A DNA stretch of 29,821 bases from Bacilli bacterium (lineage in GTDB: Bacteria; Bacillota_I; Bacilli_A; RF39; UBA660). The position numbers and the translations under genes are program-made. The notes under the pieces are model-generated. The model searched no databases. It was not told the DNA's origin and saw nothing but the letters and a program-made list of their open reading frames with translations. The stretch is taken from NCBI GenBank assembly GCA_918219625.1, contig CAKJXT010000006.1, positions 1 to 29,821 of the forward strand. Reading direction: 5' to 3'. Positions 8,394 through 16,699 of this stretch are shown in pieces; the first letter of the stretch is position 1, and each line of letters starts with the position of its first letter.

Positions 8394-9325
8394 GAAAAAT
8401 GAAAAGACTATTAATAATTCTATTTTGCTTGTTCATAAACATAACAATAGTATCAGCAAGCACACATACATTTGAAAGAACACAAGAAAATAACTATGGA
8501 ATAAACAAAAAACTACCACATCCAAATACATCAAAAGCAAAAAAAATCCCACTTGTAAATGCTAATGAAAAAGTATACGACTATGCAGATATATTAACAG
8601 ATGAAGACGAAAAACAAATATATGAATTAATAAATCAATTCATAAAAGAAACACATATGGATCTTGCATTTGTAACAATAGATGAAAAATATACATATAA
8701 AGAAGTAGAAGATTTCGCCTGCGACTTCTATGATTATAATGACTTTGGTATAGATTTAAAAAACTATAGTGGAATAGTAATAATAAGAAACAATCATGTA
8801 TACTCAGATGGAAATAAATATTACTATATTGCTACAACTGGATTAGCTAGATTATACTATGCAGATGGCGGAAGACTAGAAAACTTACTAGACGACATAT
8901 ATAGTAGCTTTGTTAATGGAAGATATGTATCAGGAATAACAACATTTGTTAAAAAAGGAATCTCATACTATCAAGATGGATACGATTCAAAATATAAATC
9001 AATGTTTATAAAAGATGTATATGTAGATGAATCCGGAGATGTAAACGCAAAATACTGTATTCCAGTAATAATACGTGTATTTGGATCATCCCTAATAACA
9101 CTAATAACAATGTTAATATTAGTAAGTAAAAACAAAATGGTTAGAAAAGCCATTACAGCTAATGAATACTTAGATAAAGGATCAATTAACTATACACAAA
9201 GCATGGACCAATTTGTAAGATCACATACAACGCACTATACAGTATCATCATCAAGTGGAGGACATGGTGGTTCACACGGAGGTTCATCTGGCTTTGGCCA
9301 TGGTGGTGGAGGAAGACACGGGTAA
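8390..9325 (+). CDS. TPM-domain membrane protein
   Basis: The 311-residue protein starts with a signal peptide (hydrophobic residues 6-20, then SAS). A TPM domain follows, from about residue 60 (VYDYADILTDEDEKQIYELI) to 190, including the GIVIIRNN and IATTGLA strands. A single transmembrane helix lies near 224-244. The cytosolic tail ends in a Gly/His/Ser-rich run (GGHGGSHGGSSGFGHGGGG). This is the standard architecture of TPM_phosphatase proteins, which in bacteria have been linked to membrane-protein quality control and in plants to photosystem II repair. The start codon overlaps the stop of the zinc-ribbon gene (ATGA), with a strong SD GGAGG inside that gene. Confidence 0.88.
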   Translation: MRKMKRLLIILFCLFINITIVSASTHTFERTQENNYGINKKLPHPNTSKAKKIPLVNANEKVYDYADILTDEDEKQIYELINQFIKETHMDLAFVTIDEKYTYKEVEDFACDFYDYNDFGIDLKNYSGIVIIRNNHVYSDGNKYYYIATTGLARLYYADGGRLENLLDDIYSSFVNGRYVSGITTFVKKGISYYQDGYDSKYKSMFIKDVYVDESGDVNAKYCIPVIIRVFGSSLITLITMLILVSKNKMVRKAITANEYLDKGSINYTQSMDQFVRSHTTHYTVSSSSGGHGGSHGGSSGFGHGGGGRHG

Positions 9326-9338
9326 TAAACCCGTTTTT
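9318..9338 (+). terminator. Terminator after TPM gene
   Basis: ACGGGT / ACCCGT, 6-bp stem with an AATAA loop containing the stop codon's last bases, then TTTTT. Unusually GC-rich for this DNA. Confidence 0.85.
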
Positions 9339-9383
9339 CTTTACAAAAAAATAGTAAAAAAACAAAAGAAATACAAACAATAA

Positions 9384-9412
9384 TTTACAATAAATATAAT
9401 TTTTGGTATAAT
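9384..9412 (+). promoter_or_regulatory. Promoter of ftsK/spoIIIE
   Basis: TTTACA (9384-9389), a 17-nt spacer and TATAAT (9407-9412) with extended TGG. The start codon is 24 nt downstream. Confidence 0.8.
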
Positions 9413-9436
9413 TTCTATAGAATGCAGGAGGTAGTT

Positions 9437-11659
9437 ATGGCTAAGAAGAAAAAGAGAAAAGAAACAAAACAAGATACCAGTTATTTAATAGAACTAAAAG
9501 GAATGTTATTAATACTAATTTCAATAATAGGAATATGCAAATTCGGAATAGTAGGAGCATTTATAGGACACTTTGCAGCATTCTTTGTAGGAGTAGCATA
9601 TAACATACTTTTAGGAGTTCTATTTATAGTTGGATTATGCATGATAGTAAAAAGAGATTATCCTAATTTCTTTTCATCAAAACTAATAGGGATATACGCA
9701 ATAGTAATATCTCTACTAGTATTCTGTCATATAGACTATATAAAACAACTAGATACATCAGGAACAGAAATATTTAATGAAACAATAAATAATTTAATGG
9801 CATTCGCTAACGGTACAGGTCAAATTCAAGGTGGTGGAATGATAGGTGCATTCTTTGCATGGGCTAATGTTTCACTATTTACAATAGAAGGAACAAGAGT
9901 AGTATGTATAGCTCTAATAATATTTGGAATTGTAATGTTTACAGGTGTATCAATATATGACATGATTAATGCAAGCAAGAATAAAGTATCAAATGCACTA
10001 AAAAGAGAACATAAAACAAAAGAAAAACAACTTAAAATTGAAATACCTGATGAAGACGATGATGACTATGAGGAAGAACCTAAAAAGGAAGACCATAAAG
10101 TTGTGATATCAAGCTTTGATGAATTAAAACAACCAGAACAAAAAGAACAAGTTGAAGTGGTAGATAAAGACGATATTGAAATAATTATGCCAGATGACTA
10201 TGAAGAAAATAAAGAATATAAACTACCAACAATAGACTTATTAAATAAACCTAAAAAGAAAAATCTATCAGTAAATAAATCAAAAATAAACGAAACAGCA
10301 GATATACTAAAAAATGTATTCAAAGACTTTGGAATAGATGGGCATGTTGTAACAGCACACGTAGGACCTGCAGTAACACAATATGAAATGGAAATAAAAG
10401 CAGGAACAAAACTAAGTAAAATACTTGGAATAAATAGAGAAATAGCTCTAGCACTAGCTGCAAAAGACGTAAGAATACAAGCACCAATTCCAGGAAAAAA
10501 GACAGTAGGAATTGAAATACCAAATGCTCAAACAGCAATGGTAACAGTAAGAGAAATACTAGAAACAATTAAACCAGAAGACGATGAAAAGAAACTACTA
10601 GTAACATTTGGACAAGACATAATGGGTAACCCAGTAACATGGCAAATCAATAAAACACCACACATGTTAGTAGCAGGATCTACCGGTTCAGGTAAATCTG
10701 TATGTATAAATAGTTTTATAGTATCAATGTTAATGAGAACAAAACCAGACGAAGTAAAACTAGTATTAGTAGACCCTAAAAAAGTTGAACTTTCGATGTA
10801 TAATGGAGTTCCACACTTACTAGCACCAGTTGTAACAGACGCAAGAAAAGCAAATATTGCTCTTAAAAAAATAGTCGTAGAAATGGAAAGAAGATACGAC
10901 GAATTTGAAAGAACAGGAACAAAAAACATAGAAGGATATAACAAATACATAGATAAACAAAATGAATTAAATCCAAACGAACCACAAAAACACTTACCAT
11001 TTATAGTAGTTATAATAGATGAGTTAGCAGACTTAATGTTAGTAGCAGCAAAAGAAGTAGAAGACTCAATAATGAGAATAACACAAATGGCAAGAGCAGC
11101 AGGAATTCACCTTATAGTAGCGACTCAAAGACCATCAACAGATGTAATAACAGGTGTTGTTAAAGCAAATATCCCAACAAGAGTAGCGTTCGCTGTATCA
11201 TCACAAATCGACTCAAGAACAATACTAGATATGGCAGGAGCAGAAAAACTATTAGGAAAAGGAGATATGCTATTCCTACCACAAGGTGAAAATATTCCAA
11301 TAAGAGTACAAGGAACATTTATATCAGACGAAGAAATAAAAGCAGTAGTAGACTATACAATATCACAACAAAAAGCTAGATATGATAATACACTAACAAT
11401 GGATGATGAAGAAATGAATGCAAAATCATCATTTGATGGTGAACACGATGCAGAAGAAGAACCACTATATAATGAAATAGTAGAATTCGTAGTAACCCAA
11501 GGAAAAGCAAGTGCATCACTACTTCAAAGAAGATTCCATCTAGGATACAATAGAGCAGCTAGATGTATAGACTTACTAGAAGAAAGAGGAATAATTGGAC
11601 CTAACAATGGATCAAAGCCAAGAGAGGTATTAGTAAAATTAGAAGGGAAAGAAGAATAA
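9437..11659 (+). CDS. ftsK: DNA translocase FtsK/SpoIIIE
   Basis: This ATP-driven DNA pump clears chromosomal DNA from the division septum. ATG 9437 follows AGGAGG (9426-9431) by 5 nt; the in-frame ATG at 9422 would put that SD inside the gene. The protein has 740 residues. The first ~175 contain four to five membrane segments, followed by an acidic linker (about 195-275). The motor has Walker A GSTGSGKS (414-421) and Walker B VVIIDELAD (D528/E529), with ATQRPSTDVITG as the following conserved motif. The last ~65 residues form the winged-helix gamma domain (QGKASASLLQRRFHLGYNRA) that reads DNA polarity sequences. The linker is short, so it resembles SpoIIIE/SftA-type proteins more than E. coli FtsK. 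It forms a single-gene unit with its own promoter and terminator. Confidence 0.97.
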   Translation: MAKKKKRKETKQDTSYLIELKGMLLILISIIGICKFGIVGAFIGHFAAFFVGVAYNILLGVLFIVGLCMIVKRDYPNFFSSKLIGIYAIVISLLVFCHIDYIKQLDTSGTEIFNETINNLMAFANGTGQIQGGGMIGAFFAWANVSLFTIEGTRVVCIALIIFGIVMFTGVSIYDMINASKNKVSNALKREHKTKEKQLKIEIPDEDDDDYEEEPKKEDHKVVISSFDELKQPEQKEQVEVVDKDDIEIIMPDDYEENKEYKLPTIDLLNKPKKKNLSVNKSKINETADILKNVFKDFGIDGHVVTAHVGPAVTQYEMEIKAGTKLSKILGINREIALALAAKDVRIQAPIPGKKTVGIEIPNAQTAMVTVREILETIKPEDDEKKLLVTFGQDIMGNPVTWQINKTPHMLVAGSTGSGKSVCINSFIVSMLMRTKPDEVKLVLVDPKKVELSMYNGVPHLLAPVVTDARKANIALKKIVVEMERRYDEFERTGTKNIEGYNKYIDKQNELNPNEPQKHLPFIVVIIDELADLMLVAAKEVEDSIMRITQMARAAGIHLIVATQRPSTDVITGVVKANIPTRVAFAVSSQIDSRTILDMAGAEKLLGKGDMLFLPQGENIPIRVQGTFISDEEIKAVVDYTISQQKARYDNTLTMDDEEMNAKSSFDGEHDAEEEPLYNEIVEFVVTQGKASASLLQRRFHLGYNRAARCIDLLEERGIIGPNNGSKPREVLVKLEGKEE

Positions 11660-11673
11660 ATTCTTTCCTTTTT
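11646..11673 (+). terminator. Terminator overlapping the ftsK 3' end
   Basis: GGAAAGAA / TTCTTTCC, 8-bp stem with a 7-nt loop that contains the stop codon, then five T residues. Confidence 0.85.
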
Positions 11674-11723
11674 CATATAATTGAATATAGACCAACAGTA
11701 TATAAGAATGTATCCTGGAAATC

Positions 11724-11752
11724 TTGAAAAAATTGTCATTTTGTGGTATATT
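11724..11752 (+). promoter_or_regulatory. Promoter of NfeD/SPFH operon
   Basis: TTGAAA (11724-11729), a 17-nt spacer and TATATT (11747-11752) with TGG extension. The -35 coincides with an in-frame TTG that could be mistaken for the gene start. Confidence 0.7.
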
Positions 11753-11768
11753 TAAATGGGTGATGAAA

Positions 11769-12188
11769 ATGGCATTAAAATGGCTAATTGTAATTATAAT
11801 ATGTTGTTTCTTAGAAGCAATCACAGTCAACTTAGTATCCGTCTGGTTCATTGCTAGTGGAATAGTCGCTCTAATAGCATCACTATTTACTGACTCATTT
11901 GAAATACAACTTGGAATATTCGTAATACTTGGAGTAATTTTATTAATTACAACAAGAAAACCACTACAAAAACTTGTCAATCAAAAAAAAGAAAGAACAA
12001 ATATAGATAGAATATTTGATATGACAGGAGTAGTAACAGAGGAAATCTCAAAAAACAAATCAGGAGTAGTAAAAATAGATGGTAAATATTGGACAGCTAT
12101 TTCCGATGAAACTATACAAAAGGATAGTATAGTAAAAGTACTACAAATAAATAGTACAAAACTAAAAGTAAAGAAAGTAGAGGAATAA
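11769..12188 (+). CDS. NfeD-family membrane protein
   Basis: ATG 11769 is chosen because GGGTGA lies 5 nt upstream, and the frame upstream to 11724 overlaps the promoter boxes. The 139-residue protein has an N-terminal membrane part with three hydrophobic helices (about 3-20, 24-43 and 50-66). The C-terminal OB-fold domain of NfeD proteins follows (MTGVVTEEISKNKSGVVKID, WTAISD and a C-terminal LKVKKVEE). NfeD proteins are partners of stomatin-like SPFH proteins, and here the SPFH gene follows after 1 nt. Together they are thought to organise membrane microdomains or support membrane-protein quality control. Confidence 0.88.
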   Translation: MALKWLIVIIICCFLEAITVNLVSVWFIASGIVALIASLFTDSFEIQLGIFVILGVILLITTRKPLQKLVNQKKERTNIDRIFDMTGVVTEEISKNKSGVVKIDGKYWTAISDETIQKDSIVKVLQINSTKLKVKKVEE

Positions 12189-12189
12189 T

Positions 12190-13074
12190 ATGAATTTTTT
12201 AGTTATCTTATTAATATTAATATTCATCATTGTAATACCAAACATAAAAATAGTACCACAAGCAAAAGTATACGTTATCGAAAGATTAGGATCATACTTC
12301 AAAACATGGCATAATGGTTTACAACTTAAAATACCTTTCATAGATAGAGTAGCAAATGTAGTTACATTAAAAGAAGTTGTAAAAGACTTCGCACCACAAC
12401 CAGTTATCACAAAAGATAATGTTACAATGCAAATAGACACAGTTGTATATTTTCAAATAACAGATGCAAAACTATATACATATGGAGTAGAAAACCCAAT
12501 AAATGCAATTGAAACATTAACAGCAACAACACTAAGAAATATAATTGGTGAACTAGAATTAGACCAAACATTAACATCAAGAGATATCATTAACTCAAAA
12601 ATGAGAGCAATTCTAGATGAAGCAACAGATCCTTGGGGAATAAAAGTAAACCGTGTAGAAGTTAAAAACATTATTCCACCAAGAGATATTCAAGAAGCAA
12701 TGGAAAAACAAATGCGTGCAGAACGTGAAAGAAGAGAAAAAATCCTACAAGCAGAAGGAGAAAAGAAATCAAGTATCCTTATTGCTGAAGGTGAAAAAGA
12801 AAGTGCTATCTTAAGAGCAGAAGCTAAGAAGGAAGCACAAATCAAAATAGCTGAAGGTGAAGCAGAAGCATTATTAAAATTAAAAAATGCAGAAGCACAA
12901 GGTATTAGACTACTAAAAGAAGCTGGAGCAGACAAATCCGTATTAGCACTTAAGAGTTATGAAGCTTTAGCTCAAGTAGCAAACGGTCAAGCAACAAAAA
13001 TTATATTACCAGCTGAACTTCAGAATATTGCTTCAATTGGAACAGTTATAAATGAAATGATAGATAAAAAGTAA
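12190..13074 (+). CDS. SPFH/stomatin-like protein (QmcA/slipin type)
   Basis: The 294-residue protein has an N-terminal membrane helix (3-20). The SPFH/band-7 domain (about 20-180) includes VYVIERLGSYFKTWHNGL, QPVITKDNVTMQIDTVVYFQ and the IIPPRDIQEAM motif. A charged coiled coil follows (about 175-245; AEGEK and AEAKKEA repeats) and a C-terminal oligomerisation segment. Architecture and length match E. coli QmcA and bacterial slipins. The gene is coupled to NfeD, its usual partner. It is a scaffold for membrane microdomains rather than an enzyme. An 11-bp hairpin terminator overlaps the stop codon. Confidence 0.93.
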   Translation: MNFLVILLILIFIIVIPNIKIVPQAKVYVIERLGSYFKTWHNGLQLKIPFIDRVANVVTLKEVVKDFAPQPVITKDNVTMQIDTVVYFQITDAKLYTYGVENPINAIETLTATTLRNIIGELELDQTLTSRDIINSKMRAILDEATDPWGIKVNRVEVKNIIPPRDIQEAMEKQMRAERERREKILQAEGEKKSSILIAEGEKESAILRAEAKKEAQIKIAEGEAEALLKLKNAEAQGIRLLKEAGADKSVLALKSYEALAQVANGQATKIILPAELQNIASIGTVINEMIDKK

Positions 13075-13092
13075 GGATAAACCTTACTTTTT
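13066..13092. terminator. Bidirectional terminator between SPFH and FAD/Rieske genes
   Basis: A perfect 11-bp stem AAAAAGTAAGG / CCTTACTTTTT with a 5-nt loop, T-rich on either strand. It lies across the ends of two convergent genes. Confidence 0.9.
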
Positions 13093-14478
13093 TTTAATAG
13101 AAGAATAACTAGGTCCATGAATAACTTTTCCATCAATATCATATCTAGAACCATGACAAGGACAATCCCATGTTTTATCAACCTCATTAAATACTAATCC
13201 GCACCCTAAATGAGGACACTTATCAATAACCTTGTGACAAACTCCATCATTATCAGTATAAACCGCATACTTAATACCATTATTATATTCGTAAGTAATA
13301 TTCTTTTTCTTAGGCTTAAAATAAGTAACTACATTATCAAACATATTCTTAATACAAACTGTATTAATCAAACTTTTTCTTTTTATAGAAAAAACATCAG
13401 CATATTTATTTTTATTACCTTTAATTAAATCTGATATTATAGAAGCGGATAAAACACTATTAGTCATTCCCCATTTATTAAAAGCAGTCGCAACAAAAAT
13501 ATCCTTTGAAACTTCACCAATTATAGGTAAATAATCATTAGAAGTAATATCATAATTATACCAAGTATATTTAATTGGATAATTAAAATGTCTTTTAAAA
13601 TCACTAATAACTTTATTAATATTTTTTTTATGATTTAACTTACCACCTAATAAATCATTTCCGCTTGCATAAATCATATTATCTTTATAATACCTCATTG
13701 AAATAACATTACCATCATTACAAATCATATTAGAATCACAAATGTCATTAGTTTCAGCGCATACAATGTATTCCTTAGTAATACTCGTAACAAGAGGAAA
13801 AAATAACTTTTTAACAAATACTGGGTAATGAGTACAAATAATAACCTTTTTAGCGTTTATCTTATTCTTATTGGTCTTAACTAAAAAATAATCTAACTTA
13901 CGCACTATACTAATAGCTCGTGTATATTCATAAATATTATCCTTACATAAATTCTTAATAAAATTAATATACTTAATTGGATTAAAAACATAAGAATTAT
14001 TTGATTTTATTCCATATAAACATGGATATCCATTTGGAAGTTTATCAACTATTTCACACTTCAAAACTTTATCTAAAAGATTTTTTTCCTTAATAACTTT
14101 CTTAATATTCTCATTAGAATTAGTAAAAAGATAGGAAGAATTTTTCTTTAAATCACAAGGAATATTACAATCCTTAATTAAACGAACTAATTTTTTCATA
14201 GAATAAACTTGAGAACGCATATAATCATAAACTAAATCCTTAGAAATCTTTTGATAATTATACTCTTGCATGACTGAAATCTTACCAGTTGTTTTACTAG
14301 TTATACCAGAACCAACACGATTAGAATCTATTAAAATAACTTTTTTATCACTATCTGAAAGCATTAATAATGTAGACATACCACACATTCCACCACCGAT
14401 AATCAAAACATCACAATCAATATTCCTTTTAGTACATTTATAAGTGCTCTTATCATATCCCCAAATAGATTTATTCAT
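13084..14478 (-). CDS. FAD-dependent oxidoreductase with C-terminal Rieske domain
   Basis: The 464-residue protein starts with a DAO-type FAD-binding fold (DVLIIGGGMCGMSTLLML with GGGxxG, around residues 24-41; acidic end of beta2 at LIDSNRVGSG). The DAO substrate region follows, including SNDYLPIIGEV and the FAD-contacting FNKWGMTNSVL. The last ~55 residues form a Rieske [2Fe-2S] centre: C421-P-H423 and C439-P-C-H442 are the cluster ligands, and C426 and C441 are the usual disulfide pair. This fusion is widespread in Firmicutes; its substrate is unknown. It is isolated on the minus strand with SD GGTG, divergent from the following gene. Confidence 0.92.
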   Translation of the reverse strand: MNKSIWGYDKSTYKCTKRNIDCDVLIIGGGMCGMSTLLMLSDSDKKVILIDSNRVGSGITSKTTGKISVMQEYNYQKISKDLVYDYMRSQVYSMKKLVRLIKDCNIPCDLKKNSSYLFTNSNENIKKVIKEKNLLDKVLKCEIVDKLPNGYPCLYGIKSNNSYVFNPIKYINFIKNLCKDNIYEYTRAISIVRKLDYFLVKTNKNKINAKKVIICTHYPVFVKKLFFPLVTSITKEYIVCAETNDICDSNMICNDGNVISMRYYKDNMIYASGNDLLGGKLNHKKNINKVISDFKRHFNYPIKYTWYNYDITSNDYLPIIGEVSKDIFVATAFNKWGMTNSVLSASIISDLIKGNKNKYADVFSIKRKSLINTVCIKNMFDNVVTYFKPKKKNITYEYNNGIKYAVYTDNDGVCHKVIDKCPHLGCGLVFNEVDKTWDCPCHGSRYDIDGKVIHGPSYSSIKKK

Positions 14479-14523
14479 GTTATCACCAATAATATAATGG
14501 ACAAAACTTAAAAGATGTATTCA

Positions 14524-14552
14524 TTGACTTTTGTCGAATTTTGTTGTATTAT
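14524..14552 (+). promoter_or_regulatory. Promoter of zinc-ribbon/proline-rich gene
   Basis: TTGACT (14524-14529), a 17-nt spacer and TATTAT (14547-14552). The ATG is 27 nt downstream, preceded by AGAGGAG. Confidence 0.75.
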
Positions 14553-14579
14553 TAAAAAGAGTAGAAGAGGAGTGAATTT

Positions 14580-16343
14580 ATGATTTGTAAAAAATGTGGA
14601 GCACAATTAGAAGATAATAGCAAATTTTGTGGATTTTGTGGAACAACAATAGAAGAAGTTCCAGCAACAGATATATTTAATATGGGAGCACCAGTTCAAC
14701 CAGCAGAGCCAGCTCAACCAGCAACACCTGCACCAATGCCAGAAGCACAACCAGTAAATATTGAGCCAATTGCACCAATGCCAGAAGCACAACCAGTAAA
14801 TGTGGAACCAATTGAGCCAATTCAACCAGTTCAACCAGAAATACCACCAGTAAGTGTTGAACCAATTGAGCCAATGCAACCAGAAATACCACGAGTAAAT
14901 GTTGAACCTGTACAACCAACTCCACAAGTTGTAGAACCAATTCAACCAATAAATATGAATAACGGTATAGTTCCACCAGTGGAAACACCATCATATAGTA
15001 ATGATGAACCTGAAGAAAAGAAAAAATCATCATTGCCAATAATTTTAATAATTTTAATATTATTAGGAGTAGGTGGGTTCTTTGCATACAAATATTTCTT
15101 TAACAAACCTGATAAAGTAGTAAAAGGATTAGTTAATAAAGCTTATGACAAATTTGAAACACCATTAAAAAAATATGATTCAAAAGATTCAGTTCTAATT
15201 AATTCAGAATTTTCTATGAATACTAATATAGAGGGATTAGAAGATTTAAATGGAATGAGATTTAATCTTATAACTGGAATGGACTACAAAAACAATAAAT
15301 TTGAAATGGGTCTAGCATACTTAGAAGATAATAATAAAATATTAGAAGCTTTAATGTATGTACTGGACAAAAATGCATATGCTGTATTAAAAGATATATA
15401 TTCAGATCCAATAAAACTAAATACTGAAGAAATAGATTTTGAAGAAATAACAACACAAACAACAGTGTCACCAGAGGATATGGAATATATAATAAAAAGA
15501 CTAAAAGACATATTCTTAGAATCATTAGATATGAATGACTTTAAGCAATCATCAGATAAAATAACTCTAAATGGTTCGGAAACAAAAGTTAAAAAAATAA
15601 GTTATACATTAACTTCAGAAAAATTAGCAAAAATATCAAACAATATGATTGACTACATATTAAAAGATGAAGAACTATTGAATAAATTATCTGAAATGAC
15701 TGAATTTGACATTGAAACATTAAAAGAAGAATTAAAAAGTTCAAAAACAGATATGTCAGATATAGATACATCTGAAGATAGCGAAACTGTAAAATTTGAT
15801 ATATATACAAAAGGTGTTACAGACGAATTTGTTGGAATGGATATTGAAGCACCAGATAATACTACTATACAAGTAAGAAAAAACAATGATAATACAACAA
15901 TAAATGCAAACTTAAATGGAGCATCGATACAACTTACAATAAAAAGTGAAAGTAAAGAGAAAACAACTATCGATATTAAAATTAATGTATTAACAGAAGA
16001 AATTACAGGAAAAGCAATTATTGAAGAAAAAGAAATAGATTCAAAAACAACAGAATCAAAAATAACATTTAATATGAACTATCAAGAACAAGAAGTAGGA
16101 TTCACACTTAACATGAAACAACAAATAGGCGCAAATATTGCTGATATTGATGTTTCAAATGCAAAAGCAATGGAAGAACTTACTGGAGAAGAAATGACTC
16201 AAATAGAACAAAAGATAATGGAAAAACTAATGAATTCCAAACTATATAATCTAATTAATGGTACAATGGAAAATTTACTTGAAGAAATGGAACAAAAAAG
16301 CATGTACAATGATGATTTAGATTATTACAACAGTGCTCTATAA
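14580..16343 (+). CDS. Zinc-ribbon, proline-rich, single-pass membrane protein
   Basis: The 587-residue protein starts with a zinc ribbon (CKKCGAQLEDNSKFCGFCG, residues 3-21). A proline-rich cytosolic linker (about 38-145) carries 14-residue PMPEAQPVNxEPI repeats and related PEIPxVxVEPIE repeats. One transmembrane helix lies at about 152-172. The large C-terminal part (about 180-587) is acidic, rich in Asn, Thr and Lys with alternating strands, and should be outside the cell. Zinc ribbon + Pro-rich linker + one helix + unknown exterior domain is a frequent layout in uncultured Firmicutes. No enzyme motif is seen and the function is unknown. It is monocistronic: its terminator overlaps its stop and is shared with a convergent gene. 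Confidence 0.8.
   Translation: MICKKCGAQLEDNSKFCGFCGTTIEEVPATDIFNMGAPVQPAEPAQPATPAPMPEAQPVNIEPIAPMPEAQPVNVEPIEPIQPVQPEIPPVSVEPIEPMQPEIPRVNVEPVQPTPQVVEPIQPINMNNGIVPPVETPSYSNDEPEEKKKSSLPIILIILILLGVGGFFAYKYFFNKPDKVVKGLVNKAYDKFETPLKKYDSKDSVLINSEFSMNTNIEGLEDLNGMRFNLITGMDYKNNKFEMGLAYLEDNNKILEALMYVLDKNAYAVLKDIYSDPIKLNTEEIDFEEITTQTTVSPEDMEYIIKRLKDIFLESLDMNDFKQSSDKITLNGSETKVKKISYTLTSEKLAKISNNMIDYILKDEELLNKLSEMTEFDIETLKEELKSSKTDMSDIDTSEDSETVKFDIYTKGVTDEFVGMDIEAPDNTTIQVRKNNDNTTINANLNGASIQLTIKSESKEKTTIDIKINVLTEEITGKAIIEEKEIDSKTTESKITFNMNYQEQEVGFTLNMKQQIGANIADIDVSNAKAMEELTGEEMTQIEQKIMEKLMNSKLYNLINGTMENLLEEMEQKSMYNDDLDYYNSAL
14733..14816 (+). repeat. 42-bp tandem repeat in proline-rich linker
   Basis: Two nearly identical 42-bp units (starting 14733 and 14775) encode PMPEAQPVNIEPIA and PMPEAQPVNVEPIE. 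Diverged copies continue to about 14910. Mirror ORFs rich in Leu/Val or Trp on the opposite strand are artefacts of this repeat. Confidence 0.85.
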
Positions 16344-16370
16344 AAAAATTACCTATCAAGGTAATTTTTT
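16343..16370. terminator. Bidirectional terminator
   Basis: A 12-bp stem AAAAAATTACCT / AGGTAATTTTTT with an ATCA loop, at the ends of the zinc-ribbon gene (plus) and the DUF5661-like gene (minus). Confidence 0.9.
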
Positions 16371-16612
16371 AGTTTCTCTTCAAAATTAGGTAAACCATAT
16401 TCTTTATTATAGTAATTTGGATATTCATTCAAGTGAGCAAGAGCTATCTTAGCAGTCATTTCTAAGTCATCATTAGTAACATTAGTTAAAGGATTAATAG
16501 TCCCGTGTTCTAATTCAATATTTATCCCAGTTAAAAAATCATTTGCGCTAAACTCGTCAAAAGTAACACCTAACTTATTTGCAATACTAACAGCATCTTC
16601 TAAATTAAACAA
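16349..16612 (-). CDS. DUF5661-like small protein
   Basis: The 87-residue protein uses TTG 16612 as start: GGTGA lies 5 nt upstream on the minus strand, while the ATG at 16657 would add a hydrophobic stretch that ignores this SD. The sequence (FNLEDAVSIANKLGVTFDEF, then NIELEHG, NVTNDDLEMTAKIALAHLNE and YPNYYNKE) closely follows the DUF5661 pattern with its conserved ELEHG, NVTNDD and KIALAHLNE motifs. It is acidic and helical with no membrane segment. Homologues also occur in phages and gut bacteria; function is unknown. It is divergent from the phosphoglycerate-mutase-like gene and shares an 87-bp promoter region with it. Confidence 0.75.
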   Translation of the reverse strand: MFNLEDAVSIANKLGVTFDEFSANDFLTGINIELEHGTINPLTNVTNDDLEMTAKIALAHLNEYPNYYNKEYGLPNFEEKLKNYLDR

Positions 16613-16643
16613 AATAATCACCAATACATAGTATGAAATAACT

Positions 16644-16672
16644 TTGACTTTTAGCATAATAAGTTATATAAT
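16644..16672 (+). promoter_or_regulatory. Promoter of PGM-like/prepilin-like operon
   Basis: TTGACT (16644-16649), a 17-nt spacer and a perfect TATAAT (16667-16672). The ATG is 27 nt downstream with GAGGG as SD. Confidence 0.85.
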
Positions 16673-16699
16673 TATTAATAGAATAGCGAGGGTATAAAT

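Noticed and set aside
11724..11768. Longer N-terminus for the NfeD protein from TTG 11724
   Set aside because: The stretch coincides with a good -35/-10 pair and has no SD; GGGTGA before ATG 11769 gives the normal NfeD start.
14607..15087. Long minus-strand open frames rich in Trp or Leu/Val opposite the proline-rich linker
   Set aside because: They are mirror images of the CCA/GAA-rich repeats on the plus strand, without SD or domain, and lie inside a well-supported gene.
16613..16657. ATG 16657 start for the DUF5661-like protein
   Set aside because: The added hydrophobic residues look like translated promoter DNA; GGTGA lies 5 nt before TTG 16612, and homology begins there.
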